From VRUE01 sp963702955 (GTDB taxonomy: Bacteria; Actinomycetota; Thermoleophilia; Solirubrobacterales; 70-9): a stretch of DNA of 64,000 bases. Positions 34,124 to 42,099 of the stretch are shown here, piece by piece. The notes beneath the pieces were generated by a model, which saw only the letters and a list, made by a program, of their open reading frames with translations, had not been told where the DNA came from and searched no databases. The stretch spans positions 2,356,001-2,420,000 of the forward strand of contig OY969774.1 of assembly GCA_963702955.1 (NCBI GenBank), in the 5' to 3' direction. A program made the position numbers and the translations under genes. The stretch's first letter is position 1; each line of letters opens with the position of its first letter.

Positions 34124-36355
34124 GTGGTTAGCACGGGCCAGTACGTCCTCAGCGCCGTCCTGCTGGCAGCCCTGATCCTCTCCCTCGGCTTCTCCGCCTA
34201 CCGCCTGCGCCGGCAGCTACTCCCAGCTTGGGATGGCCCCCCGGCCCGCCTCGTCGAGGCAGTTGTCGGCGTGGCCCTGCTCGTCTGGCTATCCGAGCTT
34301 CTCGGGGTCGTCAGCCTGCTCTACGCCGGAACCCTCGTAGCTTCAGCTCTTCTGCTCGCCGTCGTCCTATGGCTCTGGAGCAGAAACGCCTCTCCGGCGG
34401 GAGGTGCCACCCCGGCGGCAGGCCCCGCCGGTCGGGCGCTCATGTCCCTCGTCGCACTGGGAGTCGTCGCTGTCGTGTTCGCGCAGTGGGGGCTGACGGC
34501 GAAAGACGCGCTGGGGCGGGGCATCTTCAACTTCGATTCGCTCTGGTACCACCTGCCGTTTGCGGTCGACATAGCGCAGAGCCACTCGGTCACCGGCTTC
34601 TTCCACCCGGAGACCGTGTTCACGAATTGGTTCTATCCGCAGAACTCGGAACTCATCCACGCGGCGGGGATCATGATCGTCCACCGCGACACGCTGTCGC
34701 TGTTCGTCAACTTCGGCTGGTTGGCGCTCGCGTTCCTAGCTGCTTGGTGCATCGGCAGGCCGTGGGGGCGTGGAGCGCTGACGGTCATTGCAGCCGCGAT
34801 CCTGCTCGACAGCAACACGCTGGTCGTGCGCGAGCCGGGGGCCGCCAAGAACGATCTGATGGCCGCGGCGCTGCTGTTGGCGGCGATCGCGATCCTGGTC
34901 AATGCCTGGTCGGCTCAGCGGGATGGATCGACCGGCAGGCCGGCGCTTTCGCCCGGCTGGCCGCTCGCCGCCGCCGGGCTGGCGGTGGGACTCGCAGTCG
35001 GGACCAAGTTGACCGCGGTGGCGATGGCGGCGGCGCTGACGGTGGCGATCGTCTTCCTGGCGCCTCGGGGAAAGCGCTGGGCGGCGTTCGGCTGGTGGTT
35101 CGTGCCCGCGCTGGCCGCCGGCGGCTACTGGTACCTGCGCAACCTGATCGCCGCCGGCAATCCGCTGCCGCAGCTCGAAAGCCTCGGGCCGATCTCGCTG
35201 CCCCACCCCGAGCGGCTGCAGGAAGCCCGCCCCGACTTCAGCGTCGTCCACTACGCCACCGACACCGGCGTCTGGCACGAATACTTCGTCCCCGGCCTGC
35301 ACCACGCCTTCGGCCTGCTCTGGCCGCTGGTCATCGCCGGCGCGGTCGTCGGCGCCCTGCTGGCGCTGCTGTGGGGCCGGAGCCGCCTGCTGCGCTGGAT
35401 CGGCGCCGTGGCCCTGCTCGGCATGGTCGCCTACCTGTTCACCCCGCTCAGCGCCGCCGGCGCCGAGGGCGCCCCCGTCGGCTTCTCCATAAACATCCGC
35501 TACGCGATCCCCGCCCTCCTCGCCGGCCTCACTCTCCTACCGCTGGCCCCCTTCCTCGCCACCCACAAGCCGGGACGGACAGACGTGCCCAGAGTTGACC
35601 GCCGAATATGGTGGTCAACTCTGGGCACGTCCCCTGCGCAATGGCTGCTGCTCGGGGGGTTGCTGCTGGTCTGGGTGGTCACGGACCGGCCGGACGCGGC
35701 GCTGCGCGACCCGGATCGACTCTTTGCCTGGCTGATCGTGCTGCTCGCGGTGGGGGCGCCCGCGGCATTGCTGTACGGGCGCAGACGCGGGGTGTCGCTC
35801 GGTGTCGTCGCGGCTGGGTTTGGGGTGTTGGCCATAGCCACTGTCGCGATCGCCTATCCGGTGCAGCGCGACTACCTGCGCGACCGCTACCTCAACGCCG
35901 ACCCCGAAACGAGCATCCCCGGCATGCACCTCGACTCCGCCTACCGCTGGGCGCGGGGCGTCCACGACGCCCGCATCGGCCTGGCCGGCACCACCGCCGG
36001 CTTCCTCGGCTATGGCTTCTACGGCACCGACCTCTCCAACCGGGTTCGCTACCTCGGCCTCGAAGCGCCGCACGGCGGCTTCGAGCCGATCCCGACCTGC
36101 CGCCAGTTCCGCGCGGCGGTCAACGCCGCCGACCTCGGCTACCTCGTCACCTCTCCCTTCCTCAACTTCATCCACCCCGGCGACCCGATCGAATCCCCCG
36201 AGGCGACCTGGCTGCGCGGCGACCCCGCCGCTCGCCCGATCCTCCACAGCGGCCCGGTCGCCGTCTGGCGGGTCCACGGCCGGTTGGACCCTTCAGCTTG
36301 CCACTCTGACAAGCGCGAAGTACCCGACAGCCCGGATGGGGGCCTATCCCGGTAG
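34124..36355 (+). CDS. Polytopic membrane protein, glycosyltransferase-C-like, with a repeat insertion
   Basis: 743 residues, GTG 34124. About 12 hydrophobic segments. A first-loop motif FNFDSLWYHLPFAVDIAQSH with acidic residues, followed by FTNWFYPQNSELIHA, resembles GT-C lipid-linked sugar transferases; this is a fold-level inference. An inserted peptide DVPRVDRRIWWSTLGTS, encoded by the 50-bp palindromic repeat at 35582-35631, sits between two helices. The last ~20 residues (DKREVPDSPDGGLSR) run into the family 2 repeat starting at 36340, so the original C-terminus may have been replaced. Confidence 0.78.
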   Translation: MVSTGQYVLSAVLLAALILSLGFSAYRLRRQLLPAWDGPPARLVEAVVGVALLVWLSELLGVVSLLYAGTLVASALLLAVVLWLWSRNASPAGGATPAAGPAGRALMSLVALGVVAVVFAQWGLTAKDALGRGIFNFDSLWYHLPFAVDIAQSHSVTGFFHPETVFTNWFYPQNSELIHAAGIMIVHRDTLSLFVNFGWLALAFLAAWCIGRPWGRGALTVIAAAILLDSNTLVVREPGAAKNDLMAAALLLAAIAILVNAWSAQRDGSTGRPALSPGWPLAAAGLAVGLAVGTKLTAVAMAAALTVAIVFLAPRGKRWAAFGWWFVPALAAGGYWYLRNLIAAGNPLPQLESLGPISLPHPERLQEARPDFSVVHYATDTGVWHEYFVPGLHHAFGLLWPLVIAGAVVGALLALLWGRSRLLRWIGAVALLGMVAYLFTPLSAAGAEGAPVGFSINIRYAIPALLAGLTLLPLAPFLATHKPGRTDVPRVDRRIWWSTLGTSPAQWLLLGGLLLVWVVTDRPDAALRDPDRLFAWLIVLLAVGAPAALLYGRRRGVSLGVVAAGFGVLAIATVAIAYPVQRDYLRDRYLNADPETSIPGMHLDSAYRWARGVHDARIGLAGTTAGFLGYGFYGTDLSNRVRYLGLEAPHGGFEPIPTCRQFRAAVNAADLGYLVTSPFLNFIHPGDPIESPEATWLRGDPAARPILHSGPVAVWRVHGRLDPSACHSDKREVPDSPDGGLSR
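35582..35631. repeat. Palindromic repeat family 1, copy d (50 bp)
   Basis: GACGTGCCCAGAGTTGACC and its perfect 19-base reverse complement flank a GCCGAATATGGT loop. It is read in frame by the membrane protein gene as DVPRVDRRIWWSTLGTS. Arms match neither copy a nor copy b internally but are perfectly self-complementary. Confidence 0.87.
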
Positions 36356-36452
36356 GGGTGGAACGTCTTGTACTTTTTCTGCGGTGACGCTAGCGGACAG
36401 CCGACAACTGTCTTCAGAAAAAGTTAAGTGGAACCCCTGCCGGGATAGGCCC
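36340..36452 (+). repeat. Palindromic repeat family 2, copy 3
   Basis: The left arm GGGCCTATCCCGGTAGGGGT and right arm ACCCCTGCCGGGATAGGCCC are complementary with a single T-G wobble. Inside are GGAACGTCTTGTACTTTTTC and GAAAAAGTTAAGTGG with a loop containing GCGGACAGCCG. It overlaps the 3' end of the upstream membrane protein gene, contributing its stop region, and ends 13 bases before ATG 36466. Confidence 0.82.
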
Positions 36453-36465
36453 TAACCTGCGGACG

Positions 36466-36789
36466 ATGCACTATCCGCTCGAGAACGCTCTCTTCCAATG
36501 GGAGGAGGGCTGGCGTGCCCTTCAGGCGGTCGGCGACGCGCGCGAGCGGCGCCTCGCCGACCGGGTCGTCGGCGCCGTCGGCGACGAGCTGCGCCGCCGC
36601 ATCGGCCCCACCTTCCGCGCCGCCGAGCTGGCCGACCTCTACGGGCGAGGGACCGACTGGTGCCTGCAGGTAGCTCTCGAAGCTGCACCGGTATCCGACG
36701 CCGACCCCCAGTCCCTGGCGGACGCTGCCTTCTGGCTCTACCTACGCAGGGCCACGGACTTCGCCGGCGGCCGGCGCCTGCCCGTCTGA
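36466..36789 (+). CDS. Small soluble protein of unknown function
   Basis: 107 residues beginning MHYPLENALFQWEEGWRALQ, mostly helical, with GRGTDWCLQVALEAAP and FWLYLRRATDFAGGR. No family recognised. Codon use matches the core genes. The start lies just outside the family 2 repeat, so its leader RNA may carry part of that hairpin. Confidence 0.7.
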   Translation: MHYPLENALFQWEEGWRALQAVGDARERRLADRVVGAVGDELRRRIGPTFRAAELADLYGRGTDWCLQVALEAAPVSDADPQSLADAAFWLYLRRATDFAGGRRLPV

Positions 36790-36877
36790 CCGGCGCATAG
36801 CGGCGTCCTCGGTCGCTCGCGTGCAGAGCACGCCACGCTCCCTGCGTCCTTGCTCTGCTTGGTCAGACGACCAGGCG

Positions 36878-37453
36878 CTACTCGCCAGAATCGTCTGAAT
36901 CGTCGCCGGCGTCCTCGCCGGCGCGGCGGATGACGATCTGGTCGGCGTCGATCCGCACGGTGACCTCGCGCTTGCCGGCCCAGTGCTCGGCGTAGACGGG
37001 GTTGTCTTTGACCGCCGGGTCGAGCCAGAGGCCGTAGCCGTCGGTCTCGCCGTGGTCGAAGGTCGCCTCCAGCTCTTTGCGCCGGCCCCGTCCGCCACGG
37101 CGGCCGCGACGGCGCCTGCGGCGCGGGCGTGCGCCACCCTCGTCCTCGTCGTCGTCGCCTTTCGGACCGCGCTCCTCCTGCTCCTCCGCCTCCTCGTCCT
37201 CGTCGGAGCTCTCCTCTTCCTCGGCCGCCTCTTCGGCGGTCGCCGCCTCGACCTCCGCCTCGATCTCGTCGCGCAGGTCGATTTCCTGCGAGCCGCCCTC
37301 CTCCTCGTCGGGGGTGAGGTCGTGCTGCTTGCGGAACTCGCGCAGCTCCGATGCGGAAATCTCGAGCTGGTGGGCGATCCAGGCGTCGGTGCGGCCCTGC
37401 CGCACCCAGGCGCGGATCTGGTTGAGCTGTGGCTTCAGGGAGCGTCGTGCCAT
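36878..37453 (-). CDS. Unknown protein with helix-turn-helix-like start, acidic tract and Arg/Gly-rich tract
   Basis: 191 residues. Residues 1-48 look like a small DNA-binding helix-turn-helix (LNQIRAWVRQGRTDAWIAHQ, LEISASELREF). Then comes a long acidic run (E/D-rich, ~50-100), a basic run (RPRRRRRRGRRGGRGRR, ~108-125) and a folded C-terminus (TFDHGETDGYGLWLDPAVKD, VRIDADQIVIRRAGED). The acidic and basic tracts suggest nucleic-acid binding or self-masking. Similar proteins occur in this lineage by recollection; function unknown. Confidence 0.75.
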   Translation of the reverse strand: MARRSLKPQLNQIRAWVRQGRTDAWIAHQLEISASELREFRKQHDLTPDEEEGGSQEIDLRDEIEAEVEAATAEEAAEEEESSDEDEEAEEQEERGPKGDDDEDEGGARPRRRRRRGRRGGRGRRKELEATFDHGETDGYGLWLDPAVKDNPVYAEHWAGKREVTVRIDADQIVIRRAGEDAGDDSDDSGE

Positions 37454-37492
37454 CGGCGCGCGAGTCTATTCAACCCGGACGGCGGTCCGCGG

Positions 37493-37732
37493 CTAGGCCA
37501 TCAAGAAGGAGAGCGCCTCGAACATCGAGACGACCACGACGATCACCGTCGCGGTCAGGCAGACGGCGAGCACGCTGAAACGCACTTTGCCCTGCTGCTC
37601 GTTGCGGACGATGCGGCGCTCGCGCGAACGGTTCGCGGCACGGCGACGAAGTTGCTCGCGGCGGCGGCGCTCCAAGGTCGTCTCCTGCTCGAAGGCGTTC
37701 TCGAACTGGGAGATGCTCTGGCGCATTCTCAT
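37493..37732 (-). CDS. Small single-pass membrane protein of unknown function
   Basis: 79 residues from ATG 37732 (MRMRQSISQFENAFEQETTL); an upstream ATG at 37795 is an alternative. A charged Arg/Glu-rich helix (ERRRREQLRRRAANRSRERR) precedes one C-terminal transmembrane helix (FSVLAVCLTATVIVVVVSMF). Tail-anchored topology is inferred. No family recognised. Confidence 0.6.
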   Translation of the reverse strand: MRMRQSISQFENAFEQETTLERRRREQLRRRAANRSRERRIVRNEQQGKVRFSVLAVCLTATVIVVVVSMFEALSFLMA

Positions 37733-37828
37733 GGAGGGGGTGACCCCGGAAGGCACCGCGGCACCGTAGCAAAGGCGCACGAGCCGTTGCAGCATTCAAG
37801 GGTGACAATCGTCACGTCCGCCCTGCGT

Positions 37829-38575
37829 CTACGCGACCGCGAAGGTGCTGACCTCGAGCTGGTCGAAGGATGCCTTGATGCGCCGATGGCGCCTTGAGCC
37901 GGAAACGATGTCGACCGGCCGCCGGCCGCTCACACGGCCGCTGTCGGGCTCGCCCTCGGCGGTCACCTGCTGCCAGCCTTTTTCGAGATCGCCCAAATCC
38001 AGATATAGCTGGTAGCCGCCTTTCGCGAGCGAGAACGGCTCGTGGACGTTGCCCTTGAAGCTGAGCGGCTGGCCTTTGCCCGCGTGCTGCGGGTCGAAGA
38101 ACTGCGGCAGGACGAAGTCCGAGACGAGGACGCCCTCGACCTCGTAGCCGAGTTCGTCGGCCTCGACGGCGTCCGAGCTCTCGTAGGCGTAGAGGCGGCC
38201 CGTATTCGGGTCCAGTGCGGAGGTGTTGACGTAGGGGTCGCCCAGCATCTCCAGCAACTCGTGCGAGCAGGTGACCGAGACTTCGGCGCCGTATTTCTTG
38301 TCGGTGGCGGCGAACACCTTGCCGACAGGGTGGAGCTGCGGCGTCAGGTCGTGGTAGCCGAGGGCGCCGGCTTGGTCGGAGTCGTCGAGCACGCCGAGCA
38401 CCCATGCCGAGGCGAGCGGAGCCTGGCCTTTGGGCACTGCGGTCAGCTCGGCCGCGATGCCCCACGTCGGGCGGAAATCGTGGTCGACCTGGTGCTGAAG
38501 AGCCGCGGTGATTTTCGCCACCTCGTCGTCGGTGCAGACCGACGACTCGTTGACGATGGCGACCTGGATGCGCAT
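37829..38575 (-). CDS. Unknown protein with a HELLE metal-site-like motif
   Basis: 248 residues, ATG 38575 behind the strong ribosome-binding site GAAAGGAATTC. The centre contains VSVTCSHELLEMLGDPYVNT, resembling a zinc-binding HExxE type motif; no HExxH is present. C-terminal segments include FSLAKGGYQLYLDLGDLEKG. No signal peptide. Whether it is a peptidase is a guess; I have seen such proteins annotated only as hypothetical. Its 110-base upstream region is AT-richer than average, likely a promoter. Confidence 0.7.
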   Translation of the reverse strand: MRIQVAIVNESSVCTDDEVAKITAALQHQVDHDFRPTWGIAAELTAVPKGQAPLASAWVLGVLDDSDQAGALGYHDLTPQLHPVGKVFAATDKKYGAEVSVTCSHELLEMLGDPYVNTSALDPNTGRLYAYESSDAVEADELGYEVEGVLVSDFVLPQFFDPQHAGKGQPLSFKGNVHEPFSLAKGGYQLYLDLGDLEKGWQQVTAEGEPDSGRVSGRRPVDIVSGSRRHRRIKASFDQLEVSTFAVA

Positions 38576-38686
38576 ATGAATTCCTTTCTACTCTAGAAGT
38601 ATTGTGTGAAATATATCGAGGAATCGCGACAGTCGCTTGATTCACTGTTAAGCACGGGTTAGGGCGGCTCTCCGCCGGTTTCACTG

Positions 38687-39187
38687 TCATGGCGGACAGG
38701 CGCCCCAGAGTCCGCGCCCGGCCAGTGCCGCGTGCCGCGCCAGGCGTTCGAGCAGCGGCGCGAAGCGGTCGTTGGGCGGGATCGTCAACGGGCGAGCCAG
38801 CCCGCGACGGGCCAGCATCGCCTCGACGAAGCGATCGCCGAGCTGGACGTAGGCCAGCAGGCGGCCGTAGACGTCATGCCGTTCGACGCCGAAGACCAGC
38901 CGCACCCGGCGGCCTTCGAGCAGGCGTTTGGTGAAGTGCGACGCCCGCTCGCCGAAGCACTGCACCGGCGTGTCCGGCTTCACCGTCTCCGGCGTGTCAA
39001 CCCCGATCACGCGCACGTCCTCTTCCTCGCCATCGAGCCGGACGACGATCGTGTCCCCGTCGATCACCCGCACGACCGGCACAATCGCTTCCGCCGGCCC
39101 TTCGTCCGGCCCGCGCTCCCACGGCCGCAGGATCACAGCAGCTACCGCCACGAAGAGCAAGGCGCTGCCAAGCCAATGCCGATACAT
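38687..39187 (-). CDS. Staphylococcal-nuclease-like (thermonuclease) protein, membrane-anchored
   Basis: 166 residues. The N-terminal anchor or signal (WLGSALLFVAVAAVILRPW) is followed by an SNase domain: VVRVIDGDTIVVRLDGEEED, VRVIGVDTPETVKP, VFGVERHDVYGRLLAYVQLG. The catalytic Arg/Glu/Arg pattern is present. It probably degrades nucleic acids outside the cell membrane. The gene stands alone, with both neighbours about 60-110 bases away. Confidence 0.9.
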   Translation of the reverse strand: MYRHWLGSALLFVAVAAVILRPWERGPDEGPAEAIVPVVRVIDGDTIVVRLDGEEEDVRVIGVDTPETVKPDTPVQCFGERASHFTKRLLEGRRVRLVFGVERHDVYGRLLAYVQLGDRFVEAMLARRGLARPLTIPPNDRFAPLLERLARHAALAGRGLWGACPP

Positions 39188-39257
39188 GGCATACCAAGGC
39201 TGTGGCGACGAATTCTCGCCCCCTCAAGAGCCCGCGTGAAGCAGTGCGCTGCGTCCC

Positions 39258-40178
39258 TTACGGGATGCGGCGCACGTTGGAGAGCAGCGTCTCCTTGATC
39301 TGGGCGATGATCTCCAGCGCGTCGTTCCACTCGCGCTGCCAGACGTTGCGGCCGAAGATCACGCCGCTGCCACCCGCCGCCATGATCTCGCGGCAGTGGG
39401 TGAGGACGGTCTCGTCGTCAACCTTGGAGCCGCCGGAGAGGACGACCAGCGAGCGCCCCGCCGACTCGACGCACTGGCGGATCGCCTCGGCCTCGTCGAC
39501 TTCCATCTCGTTGTAGGGGGCGGGGGAGTCCTTTTCCTTCGCCGGGTCGATCTTCGGCATGTTGAGCTTGACCACGTCGGCGCCCATCTCCATCGCCAGC
39601 CGCGCCGCGTAGTCGATCGCGTAGAAGGAGGTCGGCCCGCCCTTCGCTTCGATCGCTTCGCCGCGCGGGTAGGACCAGACGATCAGCGGCATCCCGAAGC
39701 GGTCGCAGTCCTCGCGCACCTCGCGCAGCTGGGCGAGGTCCTCGTCCTGGCGCGGCGAGCCGACGTAGAGCGTGTAGCCGACCGCGTCGGCGCCCAGCCG
39801 GACCGCGTCCTCGACGCCGGCGTTGCAGGCCGAGAAGGCGTGGGCGGAGGAGGGGACGTCGGTCTTCGCGTTGAGCTTGAGGATCAGCGGCACCTGGCCG
39901 GCGTAGTCGGGGTAGTACTTGCTCGCCATCCCGATCTGGCAGGCGAGGGCCGAGTAACCGGCCTCGGCCGCGAGCCGGAACTGGTAGTCGGGGTCCTTGG
40001 AGGCCGGGTTGGGGAAGAAGTCGCGCGGACCGTGCTCGATGCCCTGGTCGATCGGCAGCAGCATCAGGGTGCCGTTGCCCGGTCCGAACTCGAACAGCAG
40101 GCGGCGCAGGCGGGTCCGTTTGCCGGGCGCCAGCTCGGCCAGAAGCGATTTCTGCTCGGTCAGGCTCTTCAACTCCAC
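39258..40178 (-). CDS. Class I (DhnA-type) fructose-bisphosphate aldolase
   Basis: 306 residues, GTG 40178 preceded by GAGGAGGAATCC. Motifs: LMLLPIDQGIEHGPRDFFPN, LVKLNAKT-type LILKLNAKTDVPSS, WSYPRGEAI, the Schiff-base lysine region ADVVKLNMPKID (~203), LVVLSGGSKVDD and GVIFGRNVWQR. This archaeal-type aldolase cleaves fructose-1,6-bisphosphate into two trioses. It has no glycolytic neighbour. Confidence 0.92.
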   Translation of the reverse strand: MELKSLTEQKSLLAELAPGKRTRLRRLLFEFGPGNGTLMLLPIDQGIEHGPRDFFPNPASKDPDYQFRLAAEAGYSALACQIGMASKYYPDYAGQVPLILKLNAKTDVPSSAHAFSACNAGVEDAVRLGADAVGYTLYVGSPRQDEDLAQLREVREDCDRFGMPLIVWSYPRGEAIEAKGGPTSFYAIDYAARLAMEMGADVVKLNMPKIDPAKEKDSPAPYNEMEVDEAEAIRQCVESAGRSLVVLSGGSKVDDETVLTHCREIMAAGGSGVIFGRNVWQREWNDALEIIAQIKETLLSNVRRIP

Positions 40179-40271
40179 GCTGGATTCCTCCTCGAAGACG
40201 GGTTCTTCCGCAGTATGCCACCGGGGGCGCGCCGCAAGCGCCCTGGGCAGGGGGGTTATCCTCGAATCACC

Positions 40272-41039
40272 ATGAGCGAGACTGAGCTCAGCGTCATCTG
40301 CAAGAACTGCGGCTCCGAGGTCAGTCCCTACGTCACCGAGTGCCCGTACTGCGGCGCCAGGCTGCGCAAGCGGGCGCCGCAGCTCGAACGGACCGGCGAC
40401 GGCCTCGAGGCGAAGCCGCGCCGCGGTCCGGCCGGCCGCCTCTTCCGCATCCGCATCCCGCGCCGCGTCACCGCCGCCCATCGTCCCTACGCCACCCTCG
40501 GCGCGATCCTCGGCTCGGCGGTGCTGCTGCTGGTCCAGCAGGCGAGCGGCGAGACGGCGGCGACGCTCGGCGGGCTGACGGTGCCGGTCGAGGGGGAGTG
40601 GTGGCGCTTCCTCACCGCGCCCTTCGTCTACGCCGCCGTCGGTTACCTGTTCGTCGTCGCCGTCGGCCTGGCGATCTTCGCGACCGCGATCGAGCGGCGC
40701 CTCGGCAGCTTCGCCACCGGCGTGCTGCTGCTCGCCTGCGGCTCGCTCGGGATGGTCGCGGCGAGCGCCGTCGCCGACGCCCAGGGGGAAATCGTCACGA
40801 TCGCCGGCGGCAACGGGATGGCGCTTGGCGCGGTCGCCGCCTGGTTCGCGATCCGCCGCTCCGAGGCCCACCACCGGATCGACCAGGAGTACGACCCGAT
40901 CGGCGTCGCCGTCGCGGCCGCCGTCCTGCTCGCCCTGCCCATCTTCGAGTTGACCGCCGACGTCTTCGCCGGGCTGGCCGGCGCCGCCGTGGGCGGCCTC
41001 GCCGGCCTCGCCGCGGCGGCGCTGCGCGGCCACGAATAG
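40272..41039 (+). CDS. Zinc-ribbon rhomboid-like membrane protein lacking the catalytic serine
   Basis: 255 residues. An N-terminal zinc ribbon (CKNCGSEVSPYVTECPYCGA) precedes six hydrophobic segments with rhomboid-type landmarks: EWWRFLTAPFVYAAVGYLF and GGNGMALGAVAAW. In active rhomboid proteases the latter is GxSG; here it is GNGM, so the serine is missing and this is likely a pseudoprotease. Role unknown. Gene start ATG 40272. Confidence 0.82.
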   Translation: MSETELSVICKNCGSEVSPYVTECPYCGARLRKRAPQLERTGDGLEAKPRRGPAGRLFRIRIPRRVTAAHRPYATLGAILGSAVLLLVQQASGETAATLGGLTVPVEGEWWRFLTAPFVYAAVGYLFVVAVGLAIFATAIERRLGSFATGVLLLACGSLGMVAASAVADAQGEIVTIAGGNGMALGAVAAWFAIRRSEAHHRIDQEYDPIGVAVAAAVLLALPIFELTADVFAGLAGAAVGGLAGLAAAALRGHE

Positions 41040-41049
41040 CCTCCCGCTC

Positions 41050-41379
41050 ATGCTTCCCGACGAAGAGCGGCTGGAGGCGGCGATCGAGCGCCTCGCCGAG
41101 GCCGAGCGCTTCGCCGAGGCGGAGACGATCGTCGCCCGCGCGGCGCCGCAGCTGCAGCGGCTGCTGGCCGCGGCGCTCGCCGAGGGAGGCTGGTTCGGCG
41201 AGTCGCACGAGGCGGAGACGCTGCGGGCCGCGACCGTGCCCGACCCCGAGGAGCGGATCGCCGCGGTCCGCACCCTGCTCGCCGAGGAGGCGCGGATGGG
41301 GATGATGGTCGGCGTCGCCGTCGGCTGGGCGTTGAAGGAGGAGTTGACCGAGAGCGAACGAGCGCAAGGAGAGAGCTGA
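41050..41379 (+). CDS. Small helical protein of unknown function
   Basis: 109 residues, acidic and almost entirely helical: ERLEAAIERLAEAERFAEAE, PQLQRLLAAALAEGGWFGES and a small hydrophobic patch near ARMGMMVGVAVGWALKEEL. No family recognised. It sits 10 bases after the rhomboid-like gene and 1 base before the hydrolase gene, so all three are probably co-transcribed. Confidence 0.72.
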   Translation: MLPDEERLEAAIERLAEAERFAEAETIVARAAPQLQRLLAAALAEGGWFGESHEAETLRAATVPDPEERIAAVRTLLAEEARMGMMVGVAVGWALKEELTESERAQGES

Positions 41380-41380
41380 G

Positions 41381-42095
41381 ATGGAGATCAAGTTCCACGG
41401 ACACTCGTGCTTCGAGCTGAGCGAGGGGGAGGCGACGGTCCTCGTCGACCCGTTCCTCAAGCCGAACAACCCGGCCGCGGTGGCGACCGCGGAGGAAGTT
41501 GAACGCGACCCACATCGCGATCAGCCACGGCCACGCCGACCACATGGCCGACGCGGTCGCGGTCGCCAAGCGCACCGGCGCCGAGGCGGTGGCGGTCGTA
41601 GAGATCGCCAACTGGCTCGAAGAGCAGGGGGTCGAGACGGTCCACGACCCGAACCTCGGCGGCACGGTCGAGTTCGACTGGGGCTGGGTGAAGCTGGTCC
41701 CCGCCTGGCACACGAGCACGCTCCCCGGCTCCGCCGAGTCGCCTTTCAGCCCGACCACCGGCACCCCGGTCGGCGTCCCCGCGGGTCTTGTGATCAGGCT
41801 CGGCGAGACGACGATCTACCACACCGGCGACACCTGCCTGTTCGGCGACATGAAGCTGATCGCCGAACGCAATCCCCCCGACGTCGTCCTGCTGCCGATC
41901 GGCGGGCACTACACGATGGATCGCCACGACGCGGTCGTCGCCGTCGAGTTCATCGGCGCGCCGACCGCGATCCCGATGCACTACGACACCGTTCCGGCGA
42001 TCGAGACCGACGCCGAGGCCTTCAAGGCCGACGTCGAGTCGCAGACCGCCTCGAAGGTCGTCTTGCTCAAACCGGGGCAGGCCCATACCATCTGA
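41381..42095 (+). pseudogene. UlaG-like (UPF0173) metal-dependent hydrolase, broken by a one-base frameshift
   Basis: The protein starts MEIKFHGHSCFELSEGE with FLKPNNPAAVATAEEV. It then has to change frame at about 41503 to continue as ATHIAISHGHADHMADAVAV, TVEFDWGWVKLVPAWHTSTL, YHTGDTCLFGDMKLI and IPMHYDTVPAI. The HGHADH metal motif is in the second frame. Reading GTTGAAC at 41499-41505 as GTTGAC restores EEVDATHIAI and one 237-residue metallo-beta-lactamase-fold protein. All metal ligands are intact, so a sequencing error is as likely as a true mutation. Confidence 0.85.
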
Positions 42096-42099
42096 GGGG

